DNA of 64,000 bases from Chromobotia macracanthus (taxonomy: Eukaryota; Chordata; Actinopteri; Cypriniformes; Botiidae). Positions 20,900 through 31,690 of this stretch are shown piece by piece. Where the stretch lies: positions 434,001-498,000 of the forward strand of contig JAZGTH010000041.1 in NCBI GenBank assembly GCA_036877525.1, read 5' to 3'. The notes under the pieces are model-generated. The model was not told the DNA's origin, searched no databases, and was given only the letters and a program-made list of their open reading frames with translations. The translations under genes and the position numbers were made by a program. The first letter of the stretch is position 1; each line of letters opens with the position of its first letter.

Positions 20900-23196
20900 A
20901 TACTACTGGATTCTTGTTAGCTCCTTTGGAGATTCTGTTAATCAGATCACAATCTCACAGTGTGCTGCACATACTGTGTGTAACCAAACATGTCCACTGG
21001 CTCAGACAGAGTGCAGCATGTGGGTCTTTCTTCTCACTCGGTAATCAGTGGGAAGAGACAGCTAAGCAGAGCAAACGTCAAAAATTTTTCAACAAACTTT
21101 GCAGAGACATGATGCAGAAGGCATGGAGTGTCAGACAATCTCTGTGATGACTGGAGCTCAAGAGAGTTTCTGGTTTCATTTCTGAATCATTGCTACATTA
21201 ATTAACTACTATTTAATAACTAACATGAATTAAATACAGTTTGCATATTTAAATCTGTACAGATGTGAGAAATTTATTGACTGTGTATTGAAAGCAATCA
21301 AAGATCACACCAAAGAAAAGCACACGTACAGACACTCCCCCCAAATCAGCAGATCTGTGTGTGTGTGTGTAACCACATCTGTCACACATCTGGTCATTTC
21401 ATCTAGACTCTATTTTTGCTTTCTATTCTTTTCACTGTGATTCCAAAATAATAATATAATATAACAATAATTCAGTGATCTCAATAATTCAGATAATTTC
21501 TTACATACAAATATTCTTTACAAAGCACTTTAGCAGCTAAAACAAAAAGGAATAGATTGGCTTTGTCATGGTTTCCCAGAGCCAACAGGTAGTCATCATC
21601 TTCAGACATCAGGTCAGAGAAGGATTATGTGCAAGTGAGGCACAAACACAACACTTCCTCAGCTCACAGGAATGCGTGAATATTTACATCTGTGTTTGGT
21701 TTGAGGATGAGAGACTGAATTGGATATGTATGTTTATTTGTGTGTGATGTGTGAGGAAAGAAACTGACACATCCTTATTAGAACACAGTCTTTTGACATG
21801 CCGCACAATCTCTCTATAAATCTCTCTATAGTCTCTCTGTTTCATTCCTTTGCATCCCTCAAACTCTCTTCTCTAAATCTGAGTTCTAAAGTTTGTGAAC
21901 TTAGTGCAGTGCATGTGGATCCTCATCTCTGCCTGTTTTTCTTGCTTGCCTATCTTCACAAAAACAATGTGAAGGAAACATTCTAGTGTATGCTGGCTTG
22001 AAGTATTTTCTATGAATTTTATGATTAATGGGATTATGTGCACAAACATTTCAAAAATAGATTTCACTACATTTCACTACAGATTATTTTTATATTGATT
22101 TGTGCATGTTTTTGATGTTATTAAAGCTGAAGAAAAGTAATATGATTTCATTATGTTCACTATAAGCCATTTTAGTAGTATTTGATATCAATTTAGTTTA
22201 AATTATGCCTGCACGTTTTAAATATTAAATATTTTCATGAGTGTTTCTAGCATTTGTAGAATGAAATTGGTGTAGATTTCAGTTTAAGAAATGCTGATAT
22301 CATTCTACAAACACCAGTTAAAATGCTTATTTTGTAATACTTCAAGCACCCAAAAAAGACAACTGTTAAAAATACTTTATGAATTATAAAATGAAGAAGG
22401 CGGTGTTGTGAGGGAGTGGGGAAGAAGCTACTTAATATAATTCTATGATTCTATGACTCTTAGTTTTATCAAATCAAATTATATGAATGTCATAGCTGCA
22501 GTTTAATGGAATGCAAAACATCAACAAAACAAGCAAAACACCTCACATGGATCCACATGCTGCATATAGAATTCAGCTCTATACATTTTCAGTTGTAATT
22601 TCTAATTTAACAAACTTCCTGTAGACATCCTAATCATCATGTTCATTTGTTTTGGAGGAGGCTTGACTTTGTTAATCACTCTGAAGGGTGCATCACTTGA
22701 TGCTTTCAAAGCTACTTTGTTGTTGCTAGCCTCTCTGAAACTGCTTACACTACCTTTAAAGCAGGAACTTGGTTACATATGTAGCCTTCATTCTGAACCT
22801 TTTCTGAACCATGACCTTTCTATAACGTCATAGCAGAAATGCTGCTGGTCAAATGCCTTGAAATAGTGAACTTTCCCTGAGAGAAGACAGCAGAGAGAAC
22901 AGAAAACACAACCTTCCTAAGGGGAGGTTATATGTGGAAATAGATGGACTTTAGGAAAGTACCACATCAAATTACGAATACAAGCAGGGTACTACTGTAG
23001 GGGGAACCACCCAAATTATAAGCCATGATGCATACACGATCTAGGAGAAAACAGGAAGGGAAACCGTACTGAGGAAATTACTCATATGGGATTACCAAAG
23101 GGAATCACTACACAAGGAATATGATGAGCTGTCAGCAAGCTAACCAAGCTAACCAAGCATCAACCCTCTGCCAGCCTCCAAGCAGATAATGTGCTA

Positions 23197-23565
23197 TTAT
23201 CCAGGAGTTTCAGGGGAACTCACATGGTAAAAAGACCAATTGTTATCATCTCTTGGGGGAAAGGTGCTGTAGCAGGCTTGACACCCTGCTGGTGTCTGGA
23301 TCTGGACTTTCCAGGTTGAAGAAACTAGATCGATAATGAGGTTATAGAACATTGCAAAAGTATTGGGTGTGGCCCAGCCCGCAGTGCTACAGATGTCTGC
23401 TAGAGGGGTACCTTTCAAAAGAGACCAATATGAAGCTATCCCTCTTGGGAGGGCCTGTGGGTTCACCACTTGGTCCCTGAAGAGAGTCATGGAAAGCTTG
23501 GAAAATTTAAGAAAATCTTGGTCTGAACTGGAGGCACTCTTGGACATAGACCTGCAGATCCCCAA
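23197..23565 (-). pseudogene. DIRS B tyrosine recombinase C-terminus
   Basis: A 122-codon minus-strand ORF. Near its middle, GTPLADICSTAGWATPNTF followed by AMFYNL is the conserved end of the DIRS tyrosine recombinase; the tyrosine in FYNL is the likely nucleophile. The upstream part carrying the catalytic Arg-His-x-x-Arg box is not intact. Confidence 0.75.
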
Positions 23566-24201
23566 CCCTGGTGGTCATGAGGGTCATTTTCTGAAAGAGG
23601 GCACTAATCTCAAATGACTCCATAAGGACCAAGGAGAGATCCTAAGAGGGTATTAGGTGCATCCTTGGAGGGATCAGCCTCCGGGCACCTCTGAGCAGCC
23701 TCGCAGGGGGACAGGGACAGACTGAAGAACTTTGTACTGAAACGCTCAACCCTCAAAAGCAAACCAATGAAAAGGTCTGTGTCAAGGTAAATTGAGACAT
23801 GGTAGTACGTCTTTCAGGTGTATAACCGCAAACCTAGATGCTGCGCACACACGTCAGAATATGCTTCTGTGTGAGCATCCTGAAAGCAAGTATGTGAAGA
23901 GTTCGATTCAGGATGCACAAGTATAAGGTTCAAGTACAATGCACAAGTATTGGTCGTAACCCACTTCCCCTCTTGGGCACAATGAAGTAGGGGTGGTAAA
24001 ACACTGCCTCCACCTGGGCAGGTGGAACAGGCTTGACCGCATTCTTCTTACTCAGTAGAAGAGGATGGCAAGGAGGGCAAGCCATTCCTTCAGACACTGT
24101 GCAAGACTGAAGGGAGGAATAGGAACCATGCCTTTCCTCTGAATGGAGTCTGTCCGCAAGAGAGCGTCGGCCCTCTCTGGGCCACTGGTCTCAAGACGGC
24201 T

Positions 24202-24408
24202 TCAAAGTCTTAGGAGGGTCCTTAGGGTTTGGCAAGAAGCAGACAGAGGATGTTGCCTCTGGGGTCTGTACCCTGGGGTATGACCACACCGAGGCAGGAT
24301 GTGTTTGATTGTGTCACCAAACAGGCCACCTTGAGAGATGGGGGCATTAAGAAAGCATACTTTCTCTGCATCTCGCATCTCAGCAAGGTTTAGCCACAAT
24401 GAGAACAT
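24202..24408 (-). pseudogene. DIRS B Gag C-terminal part
   Basis: LWLNLAEMRDAEKVCFLNAP then ISQGGLFGDTIKHILPR match the conserved late block of fish DIRS Gag, with the same block present in degenerate form at 55240-55320 and 58980-59060. The sequence ends at the LINE junction. Confidence 0.75.
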
Positions 24409-24413
24409 GAACC

Positions 24414-25716
24414 TTTAATGACTGCTGTTCATAGACCATAGCCTTCAACACCATAATCCCTCTTAAACTGGTCTCCAAACTGAGAGATCTAGGACTAAAT
24501 TCCCACCTCTGCGAGTGGGTTCTGGACTTCCTTTCATGCAGACCTCAGGTAGTGAGGGTGGGTCAGAACACCTCCAACATCATCACCCTGAGAACAGGAG
24601 CCCCACAAGGTTGCGTTCTCAGTCCCCTGCTCTACTCACTGTATACATATGACTGTGTATCCTCTCACGACTCCACATCTATTATCAAGTTTGCAGATGA
24701 TACAGTGGTGATGGGCCTCATCTCCAACAACGATGAGTCTGCCCACCATGATGAAGTGGAGAAATTAACATTATGGTGCGAAGCTAACTGTCTCTCTCTG
24801 AATGTCAGTAAAACCAAAGAAATGGTTGTTGATTTTAGGAGGAGGCAGCAGCGGACCTACTCCCCAGTAATCATCAATGGGACACCTGTGGATAAAGTGA
24901 GCAGCTATAAATACCTCGGTGTGAACATCTCTGAGGATTTAACATGGTCCGACCACATCCATATGGTCATCAAAAAAGCCAGACAAAGACTGTACAATCT
25001 GAGATTACTGAGGAAATTCAGTGTTTCCATTGGGATCCTGAAAACTTTCTACACTGGGGCTGTAGAGAATGTATTGACTCAGTGCATCTCATCATGGTAT
25101 GGAAACATCAGTCAAAGATCGTAAAGCTCTTCAGAGAGTGGTGTGCTCAGCTGAGCATATCTCCAGGACGGATCTCCCTTCTTTGGATCACATATACACC
25201 AGGCAATGCAATGCTAGGGCTATTAAGATCCTCAAAGACTCCACCCACCCTGGACACCGGCTGTTCATATTTCTACACTCAGGTAGACGCTTCTGCACCT
25301 TGATGGCTAAAACGGAGAGACTCAGGAGGAGCTTCTTCCCTCAGGCCATCAGACACTTAAACATGGACAAACATACACACTACATTTAAGTGACTCTGGC
25401 ATAACGTGCTAGTTATACCACTTTGCACACTGCATTCCACTTGCACACTGCACTTGCACTTTATTATAATTTATAATTTATACCATTCATCTGTGCCATC
25501 CACGTACAATCTGTTCTGTTATTCTGTTGATCACTGGTCCAACTGTGTTTTTGTATTTTGTATCTTACATATTTTTGTATTCTAAGTACTTTTACATTTC
25601 GTGTGTTATTACTTTTTAGTATTTATCTTACAGTCTAACAGAGCATTCAGATTCACATTTCACTACTTGTATTCTGTATAACTTGTATGTGACAAATAAA
25701 TCTTGACTCTTGACTC
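24414..25716 (+). mobile_element. L2/Rex1-like LINE copy B, 5'-truncated, inside DIRS B
   Basis: Starts in the RT palm (a degenerate AFNTIIP motif near 24445) and ends in a 3' UTR and tail AAATCTTGACTCTTGACTC (25697-25715), the same tail as copy A. DIRS B sequence on the minus strand borders it on both sides. 5' truncation is usual for LINEs. The near identity to copy A shows recent activity of the family. Confidence 0.88.
24552..25389 (+). pseudogene. LINE copy B reverse transcriptase
   Basis: One frame runs 24552-25124 and continues in another frame to 25389. It includes GAPQGCVLSPLLYSLYT (motif B), the active site FADDTVVMG near 24690, and LSLNVSKTKEMVVDFRRR. A frameshift near 25105 breaks the C-terminal part. 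Without the N-terminal RT and endonuclease it is inactive. Confidence 0.88.
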
Positions 25717-26035
25717 TTTAGAAGAAAGAGTGAATATCCTCAGGATATTTTGCTTTTTTTTCTGTGTGACCGATACACAAAAGGGAACTCTCTGCACTTA
25801 CCTGTGCCACCAAAGAGGGAAAGACCACTGAAAAGCATTGTACTTCCAGTAAAAAAAAGCAAAGCAAAGCAAAACAAAACACGGATCGGCTCCGAAGAAC
25901 AAATCTGAATGAGTGGTGCCCACTTTTTTTTATAAAAGTCTCCCTTTTATACCCAGATATCCCACTCACCAGTTCTTATTGGCACCTATTTTAAGGCCAA
26001 TTTTCTATGAGCCAAAGTAGATCCCAATGCATCTT

Positions 26036-27787
26036 GGTATCTACTTTGTAAATAGTTGTTTAGTGTTTTTATTATTAATGGGTTTTTATTATTTTATTAT
26101 GGCTATTCAGTTGATGAGCGGGTTAAACACATTGCTGTCAGTCGGCGTATGTCACTTCAGAATTCCTACTCTTGATGTGAATGCAGTCAGCAAAATGTTT
26201 TAGTAGAACAAATGGTTCTCTGGGAATCGCCCTGGTTTCTGGTTCCCATAATTTAGTTCCAAGAACTACCCGGTCCGAAAGTGGCTCATCAGAGAAACTA
26301 ACCCAGCATCACAGAAACAAACCCACTCTCAGAGAGGCTAGCGAAACTAACCCTCCACCAGAATATCTTACCCGCCAGCAATGTAAATGATAATGAATGT
26401 CACAGATGAGCTGCAGGTGAGCACACAGCTGAAGAGAAGAACATGTGAAGACAAAGCCAGGAGATTACAGACATCTTGTTCATTCACTTTCTTACCACAT
26501 AAACCATTAATTTTACACTAGTGTGAATTAGTTAGTTAGTGCTCGTTGGATGCTAGTTTAGCTGGTGGACCAGCATAACCATGCTGTTTATGAGCAACAA
26601 ATGTGAGTCAACCTGAAGGTGGTTGACCAAGAGAAATTACACCAGCTGGGACATGAGTATAACAACCAATGGGAGTGAGCGACACTCAGAACACAACATA
26701 TATAATTTGGTGTAACATGACTTTCCATGCCTTGATCAAACACATAATCATGATTTCTGTAAGGCTTGAACCAGTGTATTTGCCAGCTTTCATGGAAATT
26801 CAATCTGCCACTGTCAGTGGAATGATCTATAGGTTAACTATTAAAATCACACGACTAATGTTTCATGTTGAATACAAAGGCCAATATTGCAGCTGTACAG
26901 CAGTAGATCAAAGTATACATCATTCACAACATCATGAACCACTTGTCAAAACATAAATGACAAATTCCAGCAGCACAGACACAAGTGGACATGTAAGCCA
27001 TTACTCTAACATGCATAGATCTGTCATTTTAGTCCCTCTGATCTGAATGAAATAACAGTCAGCTGCTGATAGATTCATAGATTGTATCTGAATACAAAAA
27101 TATAGATTTTTTCTTAGCTTAAGTGATGCAACTGGTGAAATTTTAGTAGAGATGGTGGTGGACACCACCTGTTTAGTAGACAGTTGGTGGTCCAACATGC
27201 AGGTTTGTCAGCTGTCTATAGAGACTTAAGCTCATCTGTGCTGGAGGTGGCTTTTGTTACTGTGATTTTCTTTGTCATGTTCTTGTCATTTAGCAGGGAA
27301 ATGTTCTGACAATGTTCTGTTTGGCCTGTGTTCATCTTTTTGATTTTAAGTGTACCAACATGCCACTTTTGTAATAATGCTGCTTTTCATCCAACATATG
27401 ATGGGAGATTTCCTTCTAGATCTCAAACTATTTCTAATTTTGACCAGATAGCTTGAGGATGAGTTAAAGCAATTGTTAAATAATTTTTCCTAGCTATAAA
27501 GAATAAAATATGCTATGCAACACTAGCATTTGTTCTGTAGATGTACAGTTATCAAAAATGATGCTCTGTGTTTTGCATCTATAGTTTCATGTGGGGGATT
27601 GATGAAATTTGTGGGTGGGGCTTGTAGGAGTCATTGTAGAAAGACATTAAAACATTTTTTAGAGTTGTTTTTTGCATAACATTTCAAAGCTGTGTAACAA
27701 AGAGCAGTGCCTTACAAATCTTCCAAACCAATACAATTTCTTTTAATATTCATCTTGAGATTACTAAATAAAACAATACTCTAGAAA
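26036..27787. other. Non-coding stretch, one palindromic repeat
   Basis: No supported gene. Around 26545-26590, TTAGCTGGTGGACCAGCATA followed by ACCATGCTG resembles a known fish repeat built of CTGGT/ACCAG units. The rest is unassigned AT-rich sequence. Confidence 0.45.
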
Positions 27788-28003
27788 TTAGATTAGATTG
27801 GATTCAACCTCATTGTCATTATGCTAAGTTCAAGTACAGAGCTAATGAAATGCAGTTAGCATCTAACCAGAAGTGCAGGAATATGGTGATTTATATACAC
27901 AGATAAGTGCAGGGGAGTTAGAAATATACAATATTTACATAAGAGTTACAGAGAAATGTGCTGATTCCAAAATGGCTGATTTGGGAGATCAGGTTACAGG
28001 GTA

Positions 28004-28976
28004 TTATGGTGTTGAATGCAGAACTGAAGTCAGCGTTCTAACTGACCATCCAGGTGAGTTAGGGCAGAGTGGAGTGTTGTAGCAATGGCATACTCTGTTG
28101 ATCTGTTGCAGCAATAAGCAACGGTGTGGGTCCAAAGCAGGGAGACAGGATTTGAGATGGGATAGAACGAGTCTCTCAAAGCACTTGGCAATGATAGTGG
28201 TGAGTGCAACAGGACAGAAGTAATTAAGGGCCAAGGCAGTGGAGTGCTTCGGTACCGGCATGATAGTGGAGGTCTTAAAGATAGATTGCTTCTTATTGAA
28301 GATGGGGACAGCTGACTGGGCCAGATTTAAAATGTCTGTAAAGACCTCGACCAATTGCTCCGCACAGGCTCTAAGCACTCGCCCAGGTATAGCTCGCCCA
28401 GGGCCAGCAGCCTTCCATGCATTAACTCTGCTAAGAGTTGAGCAAACATCTGAGGTGAAGACAGGTCATAAGGCTGGCGTTCCACTTTGTGGGAGACCTC
28501 CCTGTTGTTTCTGTCACAGCGAGCATAGAAATTATTGAGCTCATCAGGGAGGAAGGCAGACCCTGAGGGAGGCACGGTGCTAGGTGGTTTGTAGTCTATG
28601 ATAATCTGTATGCCTTGCCACATACGCCGGGGGTCAGAGGAGTTGAAGAGTTCCTCAATGCTTCGCTTGGGTGCAAATTTGGCCTGGCAGATACCCTTCC
28701 TCAGAGGGTCTCCAGACCTGAAGGCTGCATCTATAGCTTTGAGCAGGAGTCAAACCTCTCTGTTCATCCAGGGGAATGATTGGGGAATGTTTTAATTGTT
28801 TTGAAATTTGTCATTCTGTTCACACACTTATTGATGAACTCCAGGACAGAGTTGGAGTAAGTGTTGATGTTAATCTGAGAATTTGTGGTGGCCTGGGCAG
28901 CAATCACACTCCAGTCTGTGTGTTGGAACTGATGCTGAAGAGTGGATGCTGAAGAGTACAGATCTTGACGGTTCAC
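28004..28976 (-). pseudogene. LINE copy C linker and RT N-terminal part
   Basis: Fragments over three frames: NRQDLYSSASTLQHQF-type linker, DELNNFYARCDRNN, and then KTSTIMPVPKHSTALALNYF followed by FERLVLSHLK, the first RT block of L2/Rex1 LINEs. It stops at the position of the AFNTIIP box; the catalytic part is deleted. Confidence 0.75.
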
Positions 28977-29723
28977 ATTGTGGGTTTCACACGGTTGATG
29001 ACCGGGGTATACTTGAGGAGCAGGAACAAAGAGAGATGGTTAGACTGACCCAGGTGGGGGAGAGATTTGACTTTGTAGGCATCAGTCACATTGGTGTAAA
29101 CATAGTCCAATGTTTTATGTCCCCTTGTGGTACTGGAGACATTTTGGTGAAATTTAGGGAGAATGGGTCTTAAAATGCAGTGATGCAAGTCCCCAACAAC
29201 AATAAAGGCCCCATCCGGGTGCAAGGTTTGTAGTTTGCTAATAGCAGCCCAAAGTTCTTTCATAGCCACATTAGCATTATCATCCGGCGGTACATAAACT
29301 GTAACAGCAATAATGCAAGTGAACTCATGTGGTAGGTAGAACAGCCTGCACTTAAAAATCAGGAATTCCAGATCAGCAGAACAGTAGGTATCAACAATGA
29401 CAGAGTCTGTGCACCATGTTTTGTTTACATAAATGCATACTTCTCCATCCTTGTTTTAAACAGAGATGGCTGCTACTCTGTCAGCCCTGTACATGATAGT
29501 ACATCAATCTAGATCCACCATGCTGTTTGGGACATTGTTACAGAGCCATGTCTCTGTAAAAAACATTGCAGTCCTTAAGCCAACTATGTGTGAGGGTCCA
29601 GATCTTTAATTCGTCCAGCTTGTTCATCAGAGACCATACGTTGGTGAGGAAGATGCTGGGTAGAGCTGGCCGGTGTGAGTTTAGCCTTGGCTTAGCACGC
29701 AACCCTGCACACTTCCCCAGCAT
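28973..29723 (-). pseudogene. LINE copy C N-terminal part and endonuclease
   Basis: The minus strand starts with KPRLNSHRPALPSIFLTNV and SLMNKLDELK (29538-29723). After a frame loss come GAFIVVGDLHHCILRPILPK (a degenerate GDFN box), TRGHKTLDYVYTN and LGQSNHLSLFL (the SDH box altered to SNH). Several stops separate the parts. Confidence 0.75.
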
Positions 29724-29901
29724 CTTCCCCAGATGCTCTCACTGTGAAAACATGAGCATGAGAATGGTGCAGTCGCAGCTTGCCTGCTTTAGGCATCCTC
29801 CCTGACTACTTTCCTTTCCTGGGAATTCCTTCGAGGTCCTGGTGGATAAGCACCAGGGGTCCACCAGGCCAAGGCCCTGAAGAACCTGCAACTCGGGGCT
29901 C

Positions 29902-30120
29902 ATGCAAGAGCTGTGCACTGTGACTGATCTCACTGTTCGGGCAACTAAGGTCACAGGGCAGACAATGTCTACACTGGCCAAAAACGTTTGCTTTTTGATG
30001 CAGCCAACTCCCTGTTATGGGGGTCTGTTTGCCAACACCGTCAAGGATTTCACAAAGCATGCTTCTGCTACTCTGCCACCTACCTATCTGAGACAGGTGA
30101 CTAAGAGCCAGATTAGGTGA
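29902..30120 (+). pseudogene. DIRS C Gag fragment
   Basis: 72 codons: MQELCTVTDLTVRATKVTGQ then TMSTLAKN and GGLFANTVKDFTKHASAT. This is the same block as in DIRS B and D. The translation is interrupted after 30120. Confidence 0.7.
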
Positions 30121-30639
30121 TGATCACGCAGGAGGGCCACCCCACCCGCCCACCAAGATACCACCAAGAACCCTACCAAGATTTCTAAGTGGCCCTGAGA
30201 TGGGCAACCCAAGGAGTTGCTCCTGGGGACATCAGAGGATGTGGCAGGGCCCTCACCTTCTTCACCACCCCATTCATCACCAGTGCCCCCAGGTTCGAGG
30301 AAGCCCAGGTGGACCTGTTTGCCTCTGCCATTTCAAACCCAATATCCGCTGTTGTATTCCCTGTCTGAAGCACCCCTTGGCACAGATGCTGTAACGCAGA
30401 GCTGGCTGTGATACCTACGCAAATATGTGTTTCCTCCAGTGAGCTTCCAGGGAGTAGCAGCAGCGGGTTCTCTTGGTAGCCCCACATTGGCCCAACCAGG
30501 CCTAGTTATCAGAGCTAATGCTTCTGACAGCAGCTCCTCCCTGGCACATTCCCCTGAGCCGGGAACTTCTCACTCAGGGACAGTGCACCCCAGGCCAGAC
30601 CTCTGGAGCCTCCATGTCTGGTGATGTGAAAGACTTAGC

Positions 30640-31336
30640 GGGTCTATCACCAGCATTGATTGACATCATCACTCAGGCTAGAGCCCCTTCAACCAGGCAG
30701 CTCTATGCTCTGAAGTGGTGTCTTTTCGCAAGTGACACCTCATCCCCTATTGGGATCTCTGCATGGTTCAGGAGGGCCTACAAAGGGTCTTGTTTGAGCC
30801 CCTGGGGGAAGCTGATCTCAGTGTTTTTACACTGAAGACAGTTCTCCTAGTGATGTTCACTTCTATTAAGAGGGTGATGGACCTGCAGGCATTTTCTGTA
30901 GCCAGTAACTGCATGGAGCTGAACTCCAGTCTGAACACTTTGGGTTACATGCCCAGGTTCCCACTACTCCCTTCCAGGACCAGGTGTTAAACCTGCAAGC
31001 ACTCTCTGCAGGGAATGAAGACCCAGCCCTGTGCCTGCTGTGTCCAGTGCTTGTTTTACACTTTTTTCTGGACCGTATAGAGAGCTTTAGGCACTCTGAC
31101 CAGCTATTTGTCTACTTCTGAGGTTTTCCATGGCCTACCAAACACAAGATCTGCTGAGTCCACTGGAAGTCAGGGCACATTTCACTAAAGGAATAGCATC
31201 CTCCTCAGTGCTGGCAAGAGGCACGTCACTAGCAGACATATGTAGAACTGCAGTCTGGGCTACATCCCACACCTTTGTGAAGTTCTACAACCTCCATGTG
31301 GGCCCGATTGTGACCCATGTATTACAGGGTGATTAA
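30640..31336 (+). pseudogene. DIRS C tyrosine recombinase, frameshifted
   Basis: N-terminal part in several frames; the last ORF (31130-31336) contains LLSPLEVRAHFTKGIASSSV and TSLADICRTAVWATSHTF then KFYNL. The usual H-x-x-R box appears as HFTK, so the second catalytic arginine is replaced by lysine. The Tyr of FYNL is kept. Confidence 0.75.
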
Positions 31337-31690
31337 TGACAACTGGGTCTTTGTATCGCTTGCTTCTGCGCCCTTCCCCTCTCCCAAGGTGATACTATGC
31401 ACTATTCCCATCTACTGTCCAGCGCAGAAGACGCTTGAGGGTAATTTCTTAGCACCTCCGTAGGGTGGACAACCCTTCCCCTCGGTAGAGTATCTCTACC
31501 TCACTACTGTGGCTAGGCACTCTCTTAAGGTATAGGGGCCTTCTCAGTAGTTTCCATTCCACACTTTGTATAGGGAACGAGATGTTGTGTTCCTTATGCC
31601 ACAGCACTGAAATGTACTGCTGAGTTGGGACACATCTTCCAGCTTCTCAGTACAAAACCTGAATGAGTGTTTATATACCTGGATATCCAT

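Larger units (their letters stand above)
20273..22764. other. Non-coding stretch between DIRS A and DIRS B
   Basis: AT-rich. It holds a 14-bp-arm hairpin (20427-20459), a hAT-like MITE end (about 20770-20899), a (GT)n tract near 21356-21371 and no supported gene. Short ORFs here look random. Confidence 0.5.
22765..26035 (-). mobile_element. DIRS retrotransposon B (minus), split by LINE copy B
   Basis: Minus-strand DIRS fragments on both sides of a LINE. The 3' terminal region with GGTTACATATGTAGCC-like sequence starts at about 22765, the tyrosine recombinase end lies at 23280-23520, Gag C-terminal sequence at 24202-24408, and 5' leader sequence at 25717-26035 (reverse complement GGATATCTGGGTATAAAAGG). 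The LINE occupies 24414-25716. RT and most of Gag are deleted. Confidence 0.8.
27788..29735 (-). mobile_element. LINE copy C (L2/Rex1-like), minus strand, RT mostly deleted
   Basis: On the minus strand, the 5' protein part is at 29538-29723, endonuclease at 28973-29269, RT N-terminal part at 28004-28623, and a 3' UTR at 27788-27990 ending in GACAATGAGGTTGAATCC plus ATCTAATCTAA repeats. This is the classic tail of a fish LINE with (TCTAA)n-type ends, a different subfamily from copies A and B. The RT after the AFNTIIP motif is gone. The right boundary is unsure by about 100 bp because the following sequence to 29857 is unassigned. Confidence 0.82.
29858..31690 (+). mobile_element. DIRS retrotransposon C (plus), RT deleted
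   Basis: Gag late block at 29858-30120 (HQAKALKN-like, then LTVRATKVTGQTMSTLAKN), a pre-recombinase region at about 30290-30630 (EAPLGTDA, FPPVS- and RPDLWSLHVW-like), and the tyrosine recombinase at about 30640-31336. It ends with 3' sequence containing GGGAACGAGATGTTGTG (about 31565) and a leader-like AAACCTGAATGAGTGTTTAT. The RT/RNase H segment between Gag and the pre-recombinase region is missing. Confidence 0.8.
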
